Shown: in pieces, positions 33,401 through 40,794 of the stretch
Position numbering within the stretch: the first letter of the stretch is position 1
Layout: every line of letters begins with the position of its first letter
Source: Castellaniella ginsengisoli
Lineage (GTDB): Bacteria > Pseudomonadota > Gammaproteobacteria > Burkholderiales > Burkholderiaceae_B
Assembly: GCF_039523235.1 (NCBI RefSeq)
Contig: NZ_BAAAEX010000010.1
DNA length: 64,000 bases
Direction: 5' to 3' (one strand)
The notes under the pieces: model-generated
The model's database searches: none
What the model saw: only the letters and a program-made list of their open reading frames with translations
Told to the model about the DNA's origin: nothing
Translations under genes and position numbers: made by a program

Positions 33401-34279
33401 AGGATGCCCCGCCTGGCGCCCGGCTTCGTAGTGGTAGTGCCGGCGCATGCCGTCGGGGCGCTGCACGCCGGTCAGCAGCCTGGGCGCGGGGCCGGTTCCG
33501 GCGAAGGTTTTGTCTCCGCTGCTTGCAGGCGTTGCGGGGGCCTGGGTATAGCGGAACACCCCCAGCGGGGTGTCCAGCGTGTGCAGCCAGGGGCGCGGGC
33601 CGGACACGTCGTAGCCAAGCCGCAGCGCGGCGGCGCCGCGCCGGATGGTATGCATCAGGCCATCGAGCGGACCGTGCGCATGGTAGTCGATGGTGATGTC
33701 CGTCCGGCCGGGCGCGGCGATCGTCCGCAGCCGGCCTCGCGAGTCGAAGACCAGCCGGTTGCCGCCGGCGCCCAGCCAGGCCGCGCGGCCCTCTCCGGCC
33801 TCCCGGGCGGGCGCCTCGAGGCGCCCGTCCATGGGTCCGGCGCCCCGGCCGTCGCCATCGAAGCGCACGCGGCGTCCATCGGGCAGATCCAGCCGCCAGC
33901 CGCCCGGAGTCCGGTGCAGCCGGACATCATATTCGCTGCTCCAGCCCCGGCCCAGCGGACCGTCTTCGGCGGATCCCGAGCGATACAGGCGAATGAAGGA
34001 CGGCCGTTGGCCGGAGACGGCTTCCGGCAGATCGACGTCCCGCAGAAATTTTTCGCCGGTGGCCAGGTGCACGGGATTGGCGATGCCCGGGTCGAGGGCG
34101 GGTTCGGCCGCCGGCCCCCGGGCCGAGCCCGCGCCGCAGGGTATCCGGGCCTGTGGGACGGGACAGCTCAGGGCGGGTGCGGCGGTCTGGGCCGTGAGCG
34201 CTGCGGGCCAGGGGGCGAGGGCCAGCGGCAGGCCGGCCAGCCAGGGCGGCAGGCGGCGCCGGACAAGGGTTTCGGGCAT
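30425..34279 (-). CDS. Secreted RHS/YD-repeat protein with C-terminal DUF2235/Tle1-like hydrolase domain
   Basis: A 1284-residue protein. A Sec signal peptide is at residues 1-32 (LVRRRLPPWLAGLPLALAPW...). Next is a DUF6531-like start (IANPVHLATGEKFLRDVDLP), then about 700 residues of RHS/YD repeats (e.g. YDTRGRVIQ, HDAQGRLIGR, YNARGQQIRR). The RHS core closes with YLEPDPLGPLPGQQALGYAAQ and DPLGL. After it, residues 951-1284 form a serine-hydrolase domain of the DUF2235/Tle1 phospholipase type: LLAFDGTRYG, the nucleophile S1035 in GYSRGA, D1080 in GLFDT and H1140 in GAHADIGGG. Such domains cleave lipids in T6SS effectors. AGGAG precedes the ATG at 34279. No PAAR, vgrG or immunity gene is adjacent. 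Confidence 0.88.
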   Translation of the reverse strand: MPETLVRRRLPPWLAGLPLALAPWPAALTAQTAAPALSCPVPQARIPCGAGSARGPAAEPALDPGIANPVHLATGEKFLRDVDLPEAVSGQRPSFIRLYRSGSAEDGPLGRGWSSEYDVRLHRTPGGWRLDLPDGRRVRFDGDGRGAGPMDGRLEAPAREAGEGRAAWLGAGGNRLVFDSRGRLRTIAAPGRTDITIDYHAHGPLDGLMHTIRRGAAALRLGYDVSGPRPWLHTLDTPLGVFRYTQAPATPASSGDKTFAGTGPAPRLLTGVQRPDGMRRHYHYEAGRQAGHPAALTGITLETGDGRRWRARSWAYDTRGRVIQAIPGAPGETAGRLDLHYPDGPPGTGQTRIRAAGGLAGLDFIVRNGQAVPHSVRSAACPACPVTARRIGHDTQGRLSALGDLRIHRAPDGRILALTQAGGGWPGLRLDYGADGRLAHWDSRLTGMVRLTHDAQGRLIGRQQAHGGRLDIRRDAVGRPDRLTHTAPDQAPLEIGLHWRGGRPIRFTHPEETEYLEHDAHGRVTARTLHRPHPRGALGYRERFAYDPHGRLARHDLPEGGALHYAWSGAGRLRHLEWEAADGTRRTVIDSTPGLAGYRYGNGLWLGTAIGADGRADTLILSDGPRVLWGERRRHDTRGRVVHRSTFLAHDPDRRAAGAMPAAWRHQALAHDDRDRLIGIQDGAVRTWLAWDEDGHLRARHDQPAPGAAGAAGAPDAGPALPAILRDVAGRPLAIGDRRLRYQAQGRLAEIQEGGRTTARYAYNARGQQIRRVLDGVETERYYLDNRLAAIWRRPAPAAPPADVNPSAATAGGPHRPRAFGVTQRYLYAQEVPVGLLQTEADGRTRLYYLHSDLLGAPVLATDDSRAVRWAAAYDALGYATRMRGDLRLMLRRPGQDEDPATGWHDNVFRTFLPARGHYLEPDPLGPLPGQQALGYAAQQPLRHADPLGLILLAFDGTRYGPRNQGNVWKLAQAYEDGPAYYHAGPGNSYYTDWDAVTAAGSRQILSNQWQSLLNALVRAQGAAAPVPIDILGYSRGAALARDFANRIARHTRNGWFSYDDPLRGAIGLCVDLRFLGLFDTVAQFGLLGAANAGFDLGIAGAWHWVAHAVALHELRVLFPLVSAAGDTLNTVETPFIGAHADIGGGLLLDDQLRPVPDGDLSDVALNWMRWQAQAALVPLAEPEADDRTVTNPLLHDERSRTLRHLPPGDRMLQDASLRTIGPQGGDPRLGDAQRRIMEAFIRRADSAAGGPDAVAGTVDMAAYGAWLETTYGLPGMAGPARQP

Positions 34280-34372
34280 GGGGCGGACTCCTGTCGGAGC
34301 GCCCATTGTGCGGCTTGGCAGGGGGGGTGAGATGGGTTAGTGTATGAATGTGTCCATTGCGGGAAGCCCATC

Positions 34373-34717
34373 ATGCTTATCTTGTTCCAGTCGAAATCCG
34401 CAGCGGAAATCCTGATGTTCGCCCAGCATGCGCGGCCCATTCTGCAAGCCGCCGGCAAGACCTTCGACGAGCCCGGCCTGCCGGTACGCGGGGTCATCAC
34501 CCGGGCGCAACTGGATGTGGCCATCGCCGGCATCGAGGCGCTGGTGGCCGCCGACCCGGGTCATGACGACGCGGCGGGCGATCACGACGATACGGTCGAG
34601 CATCCCATTGCCCAGCCGGTCGGCATGCGCCGTCGGGCCTGGCCCTTGCTGGCCATGCTGCGCCTGGCCCGTGAAAAGGGCGAGGACGTCACCTGGGAAC
34701 CCGCCCCCGCCTGGTAA
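34373..34717 (+). CDS. DUF1840 domain protein
   Basis: A 114-residue soluble protein recognised as DUF1840 by MLILFQSKSAAEILMFAQHA at the start and PLLAMLRLAREKGEDVTWE at the end, with a His/Asp-rich middle. The family is common in Burkholderiales and its function is unknown to me. I chose the ATG at 34373 because the family starts with this Met-Leu-Ile-x-Phe and GGGA lies upstream; a longer frame from 34340 is not needed. It is divergent from the RHS gene and followed by another small gene after 29 bases. Confidence 0.85.
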   Translation: MLILFQSKSAAEILMFAQHARPILQAAGKTFDEPGLPVRGVITRAQLDVAIAGIEALVAADPGHDDAAGDHDDTVEHPIAQPVGMRRRAWPLLAMLRLAREKGEDVTWEPAPAW

Positions 34718-34746
34718 ATTCACGTTTTTCACCCGGAGAACTTCCC

Positions 34747-35064
34747 ATGCAGGGTCATGTGATCGTGATTTTCGATGCCCACCGTTCGCTCGAGCTGTCC
34801 GTGGACGCGCCGGTGGATCCCGAGCGGGCGCGCGCGGCGCGCGAATGGTTCGAGACGACCTGGGAATCCCTGGGCTGCGAGCCCCTGCGGGTCAGCGGCA
34901 AGGTTCTGCTGCTGGACAAGATCCTGGGCGTGGCCGATGCGCTGGGCCACGCCCGCCTTGCGTCGCAGCCCGAGCTGGCGCAGGAATTCGCGGGCCATGC
35001 CATCCAGGCGCTGGAAAAGCCCCGGGTCACGGTGGATCTGCCTGGCCTGTCCATCGTGTACTGA
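34747..35064 (+). CDS. Small conserved hypothetical protein
   Basis: A 105-residue soluble protein with no motif I recognise (MQGHVIVIFDAHRSLELSVD at the start, PRVTVDLPGLSIVY at the end). A clear GGAGA lies about ten bases upstream and codon use fits the neighbours, so I take it as real. It follows the DUF1840 gene by 29 bases, probably in one transcript, and ends just before a hairpin terminator. Confidence 0.75.
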   Translation: MQGHVIVIFDAHRSLELSVDAPVDPERARAAREWFETTWESLGCEPLRVSGKVLLLDKILGVADALGHARLASQPELAQEFAGHAIQALEKPRVTVDLPGLSIVY

Positions 35065-35070
35065 CGAAAA

Positions 35071-35094
35071 AACCTCGCCGGGTAGGGCGAGGTT
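35071..35094. terminator. Hairpin terminator between the small-gene operon and leuA
   Basis: A 9-bp perfect stem (35071-35079 with 35086-35094) closes a 6-base loop. Six A residues precede it on the plus strand, so the minus strand has the stem followed by a T run: a good intrinsic terminator for leuA. On the plus strand the hairpin lies seven bases after the small gene's stop but has no T tract. Confidence 0.75.
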
Positions 35095-35213
35095 CGGTGA
35101 GGCGGGCGCTTGTGGTGCCAGGTAAAGCCCCGGGGTACGGGGGTGGCGCTGCCCGCGGGCGCTGAAGTTCCGGAGAGCGGGCGTGCCGGATGGAACGCCC
35201 GGACCGTTCTGGA

Positions 35214-36917
35214 TCAGGCCGCGGCCGAGGCGCGGGGCTGGATGCTGCCGCCTGCGGCCGCGTGGCGGTTGACTGCGCTCAGGATGGCCAGGAAGGACGA
35301 CGTCACGATGTCTTCGTGGATGCCGACGCCGTAGCCGTTGGCCGAATCCTGGATCCGCATTTCGATGTAGGACGCCGCACGGGTGTCGGTGCCGGTGCCG
35401 ATGGCGTGTTCCTGGTAGTCCATCACGCGGGCATCGATGTCCAGCGCGCAGAGGAAGGCCGAGATCGCACCGTCGCCCTGGCCCGACAGATGGCGGACCT
35501 CGCCATTGATCTCCAGCTCGACTTCGATCATGAATTGCTTCTGGCCGGTGGTCTTGGGGCTGCCGGTGATGCGGTGCCGGATCAGTTTGATCGGCGTTTC
35601 GCGGTCCAGGTATTCGCTGGAGAAGACCTCGAACACGTCGTGCGGCGTCACCTCGCGGCCGGTCTCGTCGGTGACGCGCTGGATGGCGCGGCTGAATTCG
35701 ATCTGCAGGCGGCGCGGCAGGATCAGGCCGTGCTCCTGTTCGAGCAGGAAGGACACGCCGCCCTTGCCGGATTGACTGTTGACGCGGATGACCGCGTCGT
35801 AGCTGCGGCCCAGATCGGCCGGGTCGATGGGCAGGTAGGGCACTTCCCAGAAGGTGCCTTCCTGGCGCACCGCAAAGCCCTTCTTGATGGCGTCCTGGTG
35901 CGACCCCGAGAAGGCCGTGAAGACCAGATCGCCGGCATAGGGATGGCGCGGATGCACGGGCAACTGGTTGCAGTATTCGACGCAGCGGCGGACTTCGTCG
36001 ATATCCGAGAAATCCAGGCCTGGGTGGATGCCCTGGGTGTACAGGTTCAGCGCCAGGGTGACCAGATCCACGTTGCCGGTGCGCTCGCCGTTGCCGAACA
36101 GGCAGCCTTCGATGCGGTCGGCGCCGGCCATCACGGCGAATTCGGCGGCCGCCACGGCGGTGCCCCGGTCATTGTGCGGGTGAACGCTGAGGACGATCTT
36201 GTCGCGCTGCGCGAGATGGGTGTGCATCCATTCGATCTGGTCGGCGTACAGGTTCGGCGTGGTGGCCTCGATCGTGGCCGGCAGGTTCAGGATGATCTTG
36301 TCCTGGACGGTCGGTTGCCAGGTTTCGACCACGGCATTGCAGACCTCCAGCGCGAACTCGGGTTCGGTGGTGCTGAAGACTTCGGGCGAATATTCGTAGC
36401 GCCAGTGGGTTTCCGGATGCTTGGCGACTTCGGCCTTGACGAGCTTGGTGCCTTCGACGGCGATGGTGCGCACTTCGTCGCGGCTCATGCGAAAGACGAT
36501 CTTGCGGAACGCCGGCGCGCAGGCGTTGTACATGTGGATGATGGCGTGCCTGGCGCCCGCGCAGGCCTCGACCGTGCGCTGGATCAGATCCTCGCGGGCC
36601 TGGGTCAGGGCGATGATGGTGACGTCGTCGGGAATGCGCTTGTCGTCGACCAGCTTGCGCACGAAGTCAAAATCGGTCTGGGATGCGGACGGGAAGCCGA
36701 CTTCGATTTCCTTGAAGCCGATCTTGATCAACTGCTCGAAGAAGCGGAGCTTGCGCTCGACGCTCATGGGCTCGATCAGAGCCTGGTTGCCATCGCGCAG
36801 GTCGGTGCTCATCCAGATCGGCGGGGTTTCGATGCGGCGGCTGGGCCAGGTGCGCTCGGCAAAGTCGCGCGTGAAGGGCGCGAACGGAACGTATTTCTCG
36901 GCGGGGTTCTTGATCAT
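35214..36917 (-). CDS. leuA: 2-isopropylmalate synthase
   Basis: A 567-residue enzyme of the long LeuA type that condenses acetyl-CoA with 2-ketoisovalerate, the first committed step of leucine synthesis. The catalytic barrel shows MSTDLRDGNQALIEPM, then GFKEIEVGFPSASQTD and, for metal binding, SVHPHNDRGTAVAAAE. The C-terminal leucine-sensing domain follows after about residue 430. The start at 36917 gives the standard MIKNPAEKYVPF N-terminus. Upstream lies a 40-codon leader with four consecutive Leu codons and alternative stems, one of which would cover the weak Shine-Dalgarno. leuB-D are not nearby. Confidence 0.95.
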   Translation of the reverse strand: MIKNPAEKYVPFAPFTRDFAERTWPSRRIETPPIWMSTDLRDGNQALIEPMSVERKLRFFEQLIKIGFKEIEVGFPSASQTDFDFVRKLVDDKRIPDDVTIIALTQAREDLIQRTVEACAGARHAIIHMYNACAPAFRKIVFRMSRDEVRTIAVEGTKLVKAEVAKHPETHWRYEYSPEVFSTTEPEFALEVCNAVVETWQPTVQDKIILNLPATIEATTPNLYADQIEWMHTHLAQRDKIVLSVHPHNDRGTAVAAAEFAVMAGADRIEGCLFGNGERTGNVDLVTLALNLYTQGIHPGLDFSDIDEVRRCVEYCNQLPVHPRHPYAGDLVFTAFSGSHQDAIKKGFAVRQEGTFWEVPYLPIDPADLGRSYDAVIRVNSQSGKGGVSFLLEQEHGLILPRRLQIEFSRAIQRVTDETGREVTPHDVFEVFSSEYLDRETPIKLIRHRITGSPKTTGQKQFMIEVELEINGEVRHLSGQGDGAISAFLCALDIDARVMDYQEHAIGTGTDTRAASYIEMRIQDSANGYGVGIHEDIVTSSFLAILSAVNRHAAAGGSIQPRASAAA

Positions 36918-36923
36918 GTCGTT

Positions 36924-37021
36924 ACCTGTCTGGGCGGGTGCGCCCGGATCACGGACGCGCAAATGCATGGGTGTGGCGAAACAGGTTGCCGAACTGCCAC
37001 GCGGCGCTAGGCCCGGCAACC
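36924..37021 (-). promoter_or_regulatory. Candidate leucine attenuator with competing stems before leuA
   Basis: The 3' end of the leader ORF (37021-37014) is fully complementary over 8 bases to 36991-36984. A segment overlapping that second arm (36986-36981) is in turn complementary to 36929-36924, which contains the leuA Shine-Dalgarno-like AGGT. The two pairings cannot form together. A further small hairpin (36945-36941 with 36936-36932) lies between. There is no strong T tract, so control at translation initiation is as likely as transcription termination. Confidence 0.5.
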
Positions 37022-37129
37022 GATCGCTAGCAGCAGTAGACCCGACAGGGAAAGAGAGAGCGACGCGCGCGCACGCCCGGCAGCGGCGAGCTGCGGGGAT
37101 TCACGGAAGGAGGCGCGCGGGGTGTTCAT
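37007..37129 (-). CDS. leuL: Leader peptide of leuA with four tandem leucine codons
   Basis: A 40-codon ORF on the minus strand, starting at the ATG at 37129 and ending at TAG (37009-37007), 89 bases before leuA. Its second half reads ASLSLSLSGLLLLAIGCRA: seven Leu codons within eleven residues, four of them in a row (CTA CTG CTG CTA, 37039-37028), just before the stop. This is the layout of amino-acid attenuator leaders. No strong Shine-Dalgarno precedes the ATG. I infer that ribosome stalling at the Leu run adjusts leuA expression. Confidence 0.72.
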   Translation of the reverse strand: MNTPRASFRESPQLAAAGRARASLSLSLSGLLLLAIGCRA

Positions 37130-37265
37130 AGCTGCAAGTCAAACATATTTTCCGTGTTTCCGCAAGTGCCAGCGCTAATATATTTAGGCACAATGGCGCG
37201 GTTTATCCAACGTTTTGAGACGTCCGGCGGGCCGGTCCGGCCCGTGGTGGGTGTGTGAGGACATC

Positions 37266-38318
37266 ATGAATCGACAGGTTCTTCAGTTAGCTTCCGCGTA
37301 CATGAGCGTGATCATCGGCGGCGGTTTCGCTTCCGGACAGGAAGTGTTGCAGTTTTTCACGCACTTCGGCCTTTGGGGCGTGGCGGGCACATTGGTGGCG
37401 GGGCTGCTGTTCGCCTTTCTGGGTATGCAGGTGGCGCGTATCGGCACCCAGTTGCAGGCCCATTCGCACAAGGTCGTGCTGAACGCGATCTTCGGCGACA
37501 AGCTGGGATCGCTCATCGACCTGGCGCTGATTTTCTTTTTGTTCGGCGTGGGGGTGGCCATGCTGGCGGGCGCGGGCTCTCTGTTTCAGGAGCATTTCGG
37601 TCTGCCGAAGCTGGCCGGCGGTCTGTTCATGGCCCTTCTGGTGTCTCTGACGCTGTGCCTGAACGTGCAGCGCATCGTGGATCTGATCAGCGCGGTGACG
37701 CCGCTGCTGCTGGCCCTGGCGATCGTGCTGGTGACCTATGCGCTGTTTCGCAGCGATACGGACATCGAGACACTGAATGCCCTGGCGGCGCAGCAGCAGG
37801 ACCGCGCCGCGCCCAACTGGTTCCTGGGCGGCGTGCTGTACGCGTCCTTCAACATCGCCGTCGGCTTCCCGCTGCTGGCCGTCTTGTCCGGCGGCAGCAC
37901 CAATCTGCGCAACACCACGCGCGGCGGGGTGTTGGGCGGGCTGGGCCTGGGCGTGCTGATCCTGGTGCTGAACGTCGGCCTGTTCGCCACGCTGGATCAG
38001 ATCCAGGGCGCGGAGATGCCGACCGTGATGCTGGCCAAGGGCCTGAGCCCCTGGCTGGGCTGGCTGATGATGGTGTCGTTGTGCTGCATGATCTACAGCA
38101 CGGCGGTGGGCATGTTCTTTGCCTTCAGCGCCCGCTTCGCCGATCCCGAGACACCGAAATTCCGCCTGATCAGCGTGTTGTCCTGCTTCGTCGGCCTGGG
38201 GCTGAGCTTCGTGGGTTTCACCACCCTGGTCGGCACGGTCTATCCGTTGCTCGGTTATCTGGGGATCGCCCTGATCGTGGGCGTGATCGTGTACTGGTGG
38301 CGGCATCGCCACGCGTGA
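37266..38318 (+). CDS. YkvI-like inner-membrane transporter
   Basis: A 350-residue protein with about ten hydrophobic segments. The first helix reads AYMSVIIGGGFASGQEVLQFF, a pattern typical of the YkvI family and reminiscent of the unwound first helix of LeuT-fold transporters. GAGGA lies well placed before the ATG at 37266. It is divergent from leuA and separated from its leader ORF by 136 bases of relatively AT-rich DNA, which must hold both promoters. Its substrate is unknown; amino-acid export or uptake would fit the fold but is not shown. Confidence 0.83.
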   Translation: MNRQVLQLASAYMSVIIGGGFASGQEVLQFFTHFGLWGVAGTLVAGLLFAFLGMQVARIGTQLQAHSHKVVLNAIFGDKLGSLIDLALIFFLFGVGVAMLAGAGSLFQEHFGLPKLAGGLFMALLVSLTLCLNVQRIVDLISAVTPLLLALAIVLVTYALFRSDTDIETLNALAAQQQDRAAPNWFLGGVLYASFNIAVGFPLLAVLSGGSTNLRNTTRGGVLGGLGLGVLILVLNVGLFATLDQIQGAEMPTVMLAKGLSPWLGWLMMVSLCCMIYSTAVGMFFAFSARFADPETPKFRLISVLSCFVGLGLSFVGFTTLVGTVYPLLGYLGIALIVGVIVYWWRHRHA

Positions 38319-38341
38319 TCGCCACGTGTCATCGCCGGCGG

Positions 38342-38366
38342 CCGGCAGGCGGCATGCGCCTGCCGG
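38342..38366. terminator. GC-rich hairpin between convergent genes
   Basis: A perfect 10-bp stem (38342-38351 with 38357-38366) with a 5-base loop lies between the convergent YkvI-like and TonB-receptor genes. It lacks a T tract on either strand, so it is a possible but not typical intrinsic terminator. Confidence 0.4.
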
Positions 38367-38401
38367 TGCGGTCTCAAGAAGGATCAGCGGCGCAACCCGG
38401 A

Positions 38402-40570
38402 TCAGAAGGTCGTGCGCAGGGTGACTTCCACGCTGCGGCCGGTGCCCGGCAGGGAATCGAGGGCGGAGCGGTATTCCTTGTCCAGCAGGTTGTTGAACTG
38501 CACGCCGACCTGCACTTTGCGCGTCTTGCCGTGCGTGCCGCCGAAGGCCAGGTTCAGCGTGCCCCAGCCCGGCAGGCGCTCGGTCGTGAGGGTGGCGCCA
38601 TCCAGACTGGTCTGCCGGACCGGCGTGGCGGCCCGCACGAACAGATCGGCCCAGAGGTCGGCGCCGTACAGCGTCGTGTCGTAGCGCACCCCCAGGCGGC
38701 CCGATAAGGCCGGCACGCCGCTGTCCGTGGTCGAATAGGTCGCGTATTTCAGCTTGCGCTGCATCCACGCGCCGGTCACGTAGGGCGTGAAGTTCGTGCC
38801 CGGCAGCGCGTATTCGGCGGCCATCTCGAGGCCGTGGGTGTCGGCGCGGTCGGTGTTGATGTAGGTGCGGTCGCTCGCGGCATGGCCTGCCGGGCAGGTT
38901 CCTGCGGAGGCGCACGGCGCCGTGCCGATGTAATCCTTGGCTCGGGTGTAGAAGGCCGCGACGTCCAGCACCACGCCCGCGTGCTGGTAGCGGGCGCCGA
39001 GCTCATAATTCTGCGAGGTCTCGGGTTTCAGGCCGGGATTGGCCCGGATCAGATTGCTGCTGCCGGCCGTGGTGTCGGTGTACATCTGCGCCAGGGTTGG
39101 CATGGTGTAGCCTTCGGAATACAAGGCGCGCAAGGTGGCGTGCTCCAGGCCGGACCAGGTCAGGCCCAGGGACTTGACCAGGCGGTTGGTGGTGCTGTCG
39201 CTCTGGCCTGCGAGGGCGGGATTGGTCGTTTTGTCCAGGTTCGAACGCACGTGGTAGTAGCGCAGGCCGGCGGTCAGCTTGAAGTCCTGAGAGAAAGACC
39301 ACTCGTCCTGGGCGAATATCGAAGCCGTTTCGAGCGAGGCGCGGGTGTGCGTCGGATTGGCCCTCACCGTGGTGGCGGGAAACGGTATCGTCCTGTACGT
39401 GGTCGTGATGCTGTTCTTGCGGGTGTCCAGATCGTCCATCAGGTATTGCACGCCGGCGATCGTGTAATGGTCGGGATGCAGCGCCAGATCGACCTGTGCG
39501 GTGCCGCCGTAGTTCAGGTTGCGGTCATCCGAGGTGGCGGTGTTCTTGACGTTCATGAAGAAGGTTGGCTGCACCTCCACACGGTTCTCGAACAGCCGGT
39601 CCACGGTCTGATGATAGGCGTCCACGTGGATCTTGCGCACCACCGGGCCCAGGTCCTTGGCATCGTAGTACAGGCCGACCTTGCGCAGGTCGCGCTTGGG
39701 CAGGTCGATTCCGAAATCGCGGATCGGAGCTTGCAGGTACGTCGGATCCGTCCAACTGTCCGTGCTCAAATTGTGCTGTTCGGCCTTCAGCGCCAGATAG
39801 TGATTGCGGTCCCGGCCGAAGGCATAGCCCAGGTGCAGCGAGACGTCGCTGTCGCGGTAGCTGGAGCCGTCCAGATATCCGGTCCGGGTGTAGAGGCCCT
39901 TGGGCACCTTGCGGTCGTGGTGGCGGTCGGCGCTGCCCGAGAGACGGTAGTCGAAATCGCCCACGGTGCCGGACACGGCGGTCCAGCCCTGCCAGCCGCG
40001 CGAGCCGGAATAATAGCTGCCGCCCACTTCGAGCTGGATGGGTTTGGGTGCGCCGCGCTTGGTGATGATGTTGACCACCCCGCCGATGGCTTTGGCGCCG
40101 TACAGCACCGAGGCCGGTCCGCGGATGACGTCGATGCGCTCGACGTTGGCCGGGTCCACCAGGATGGGCGTGCCATAGTCGCTGTGGTCGGTGATTTCCT
40201 GGCCGTCCACCAGGATGGTGACGCGGTGCGATGATTCGCCCCGGATGCGCAGGCGCTGCATGCCGGGGGCGGATGCGTCGATGACCTCGACGCCCGGCAC
40301 GTCGCGGACCAGGTCGGCGATGCTGCGCGGCGCCTGGCGTTCGAGTTGCTCCTGGCCGATGACCGACACCGAGGCGGGGTTGTTCATGACGGAGGTTTCG
40401 GTGCGCGTGCCCGTGACGGTGATGGTGTCGAGCCAGGTGGCGTTCGGCGTGCCGGCGGCCTGGGCGAAGACCGTGCCGGTCAGCGGCAGACTGAATGCCA
40501 GCGCAAGTGCGCGCGCGCCAAGGCGCGGCGCGGCGGATGCTTCTCCCCGGCCCATGATCGCATGGTTCAT
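38402..40570 (-). CDS. TonB-dependent outer-membrane receptor
   Basis: A 722-residue outer-membrane receptor for an iron chelate or haem. A signal peptide ends near AQAAG (about residue 39). The TonB box region is DTITVTGTRTE, and the plug domain shows VRDVPGVEVID, RIRGESSHRVTILVDGQ and IDVIRGPASVLYGAKAIGGVVNI. A 22-strand barrel follows, with ANPGLKPETSQNYELG and the C-terminal aromatic residue (RTTF) needed for outer-membrane insertion. AGGA precedes the ATG. Directly upstream are a good sigma-70 promoter and a Fur box, so iron limitation should induce it. The ligand is not clear; no transporter or TonB gene is adjacent. Confidence 0.92.
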   Translation of the reverse strand: MNHAIMGRGEASAAPRLGARALALAFSLPLTGTVFAQAAGTPNATWLDTITVTGTRTETSVMNNPASVSVIGQEQLERQAPRSIADLVRDVPGVEVIDASAPGMQRLRIRGESSHRVTILVDGQEITDHSDYGTPILVDPANVERIDVIRGPASVLYGAKAIGGVVNIITKRGAPKPIQLEVGGSYYSGSRGWQGWTAVSGTVGDFDYRLSGSADRHHDRKVPKGLYTRTGYLDGSSYRDSDVSLHLGYAFGRDRNHYLALKAEQHNLSTDSWTDPTYLQAPIRDFGIDLPKRDLRKVGLYYDAKDLGPVVRKIHVDAYHQTVDRLFENRVEVQPTFFMNVKNTATSDDRNLNYGGTAQVDLALHPDHYTIAGVQYLMDDLDTRKNSITTTYRTIPFPATTVRANPTHTRASLETASIFAQDEWSFSQDFKLTAGLRYYHVRSNLDKTTNPALAGQSDSTTNRLVKSLGLTWSGLEHATLRALYSEGYTMPTLAQMYTDTTAGSSNLIRANPGLKPETSQNYELGARYQHAGVVLDVAAFYTRAKDYIGTAPCASAGTCPAGHAASDRTYINTDRADTHGLEMAAEYALPGTNFTPYVTGAWMQRKLKYATYSTTDSGVPALSGRLGVRYDTTLYGADLWADLFVRAATPVRQTSLDGATLTTERLPGWGTLNLAFGGTHGKTRKVQVGVQFNNLLDKEYRSALDSLPGTGRSVEVTLRTTF

Positions 40571-40671
40571 TTTTGAATTCCTGTGTGATTCAGTAACAGG
40601 AGGGTCGCAAGGCGGTCATGGCTCGAAGGGCGGGAGAGAAGAAAATGGCGTGGATCGTCCGGTGCGGGCCT

Positions 40672-40720
40672 ACTATAGAGAAATCAATCGCATTTATCAA
40701 TGATTATGATAATTATTCTC
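40672..40720 (-). promoter_or_regulatory. Promoter and Fur box of the TonB-dependent receptor
   Basis: On the minus strand a -35 TTGATA (40700-40695) and a -10 TATAGT (40677-40672) are exactly 17 bases apart. The 19 bases at 40702-40720 match the Fur consensus at 15 of 19 positions (read as GAGAATAATTATCATAATC) and abut the -35. Iron-bound Fur would block RNA polymerase here. The predicted transcript has a leader of about 95 bases. Confidence 0.82.
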
Positions 40721-40794
40721 ATGCGCAGTCAGAGCGGGGCCTGTCCAGAACCGGACGGCGTGGGCCTGCGTGCGGGCGGGGATGGCCCCCGGGG

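Noticed and set aside
30665..34330. 1221-codon plus-strand open frame antisense to the RHS gene
   Set aside because: Repetitive Gly/Arg/Val/Ala composition mirrors the RHS repeats read in reverse; no start signal.
35178..35201. Second hairpin downstream of leuA as a terminator
   Set aside because: A 7-bp GC stem with a 10-base loop and no T tract; the hairpin at 35071-35094 is much better.
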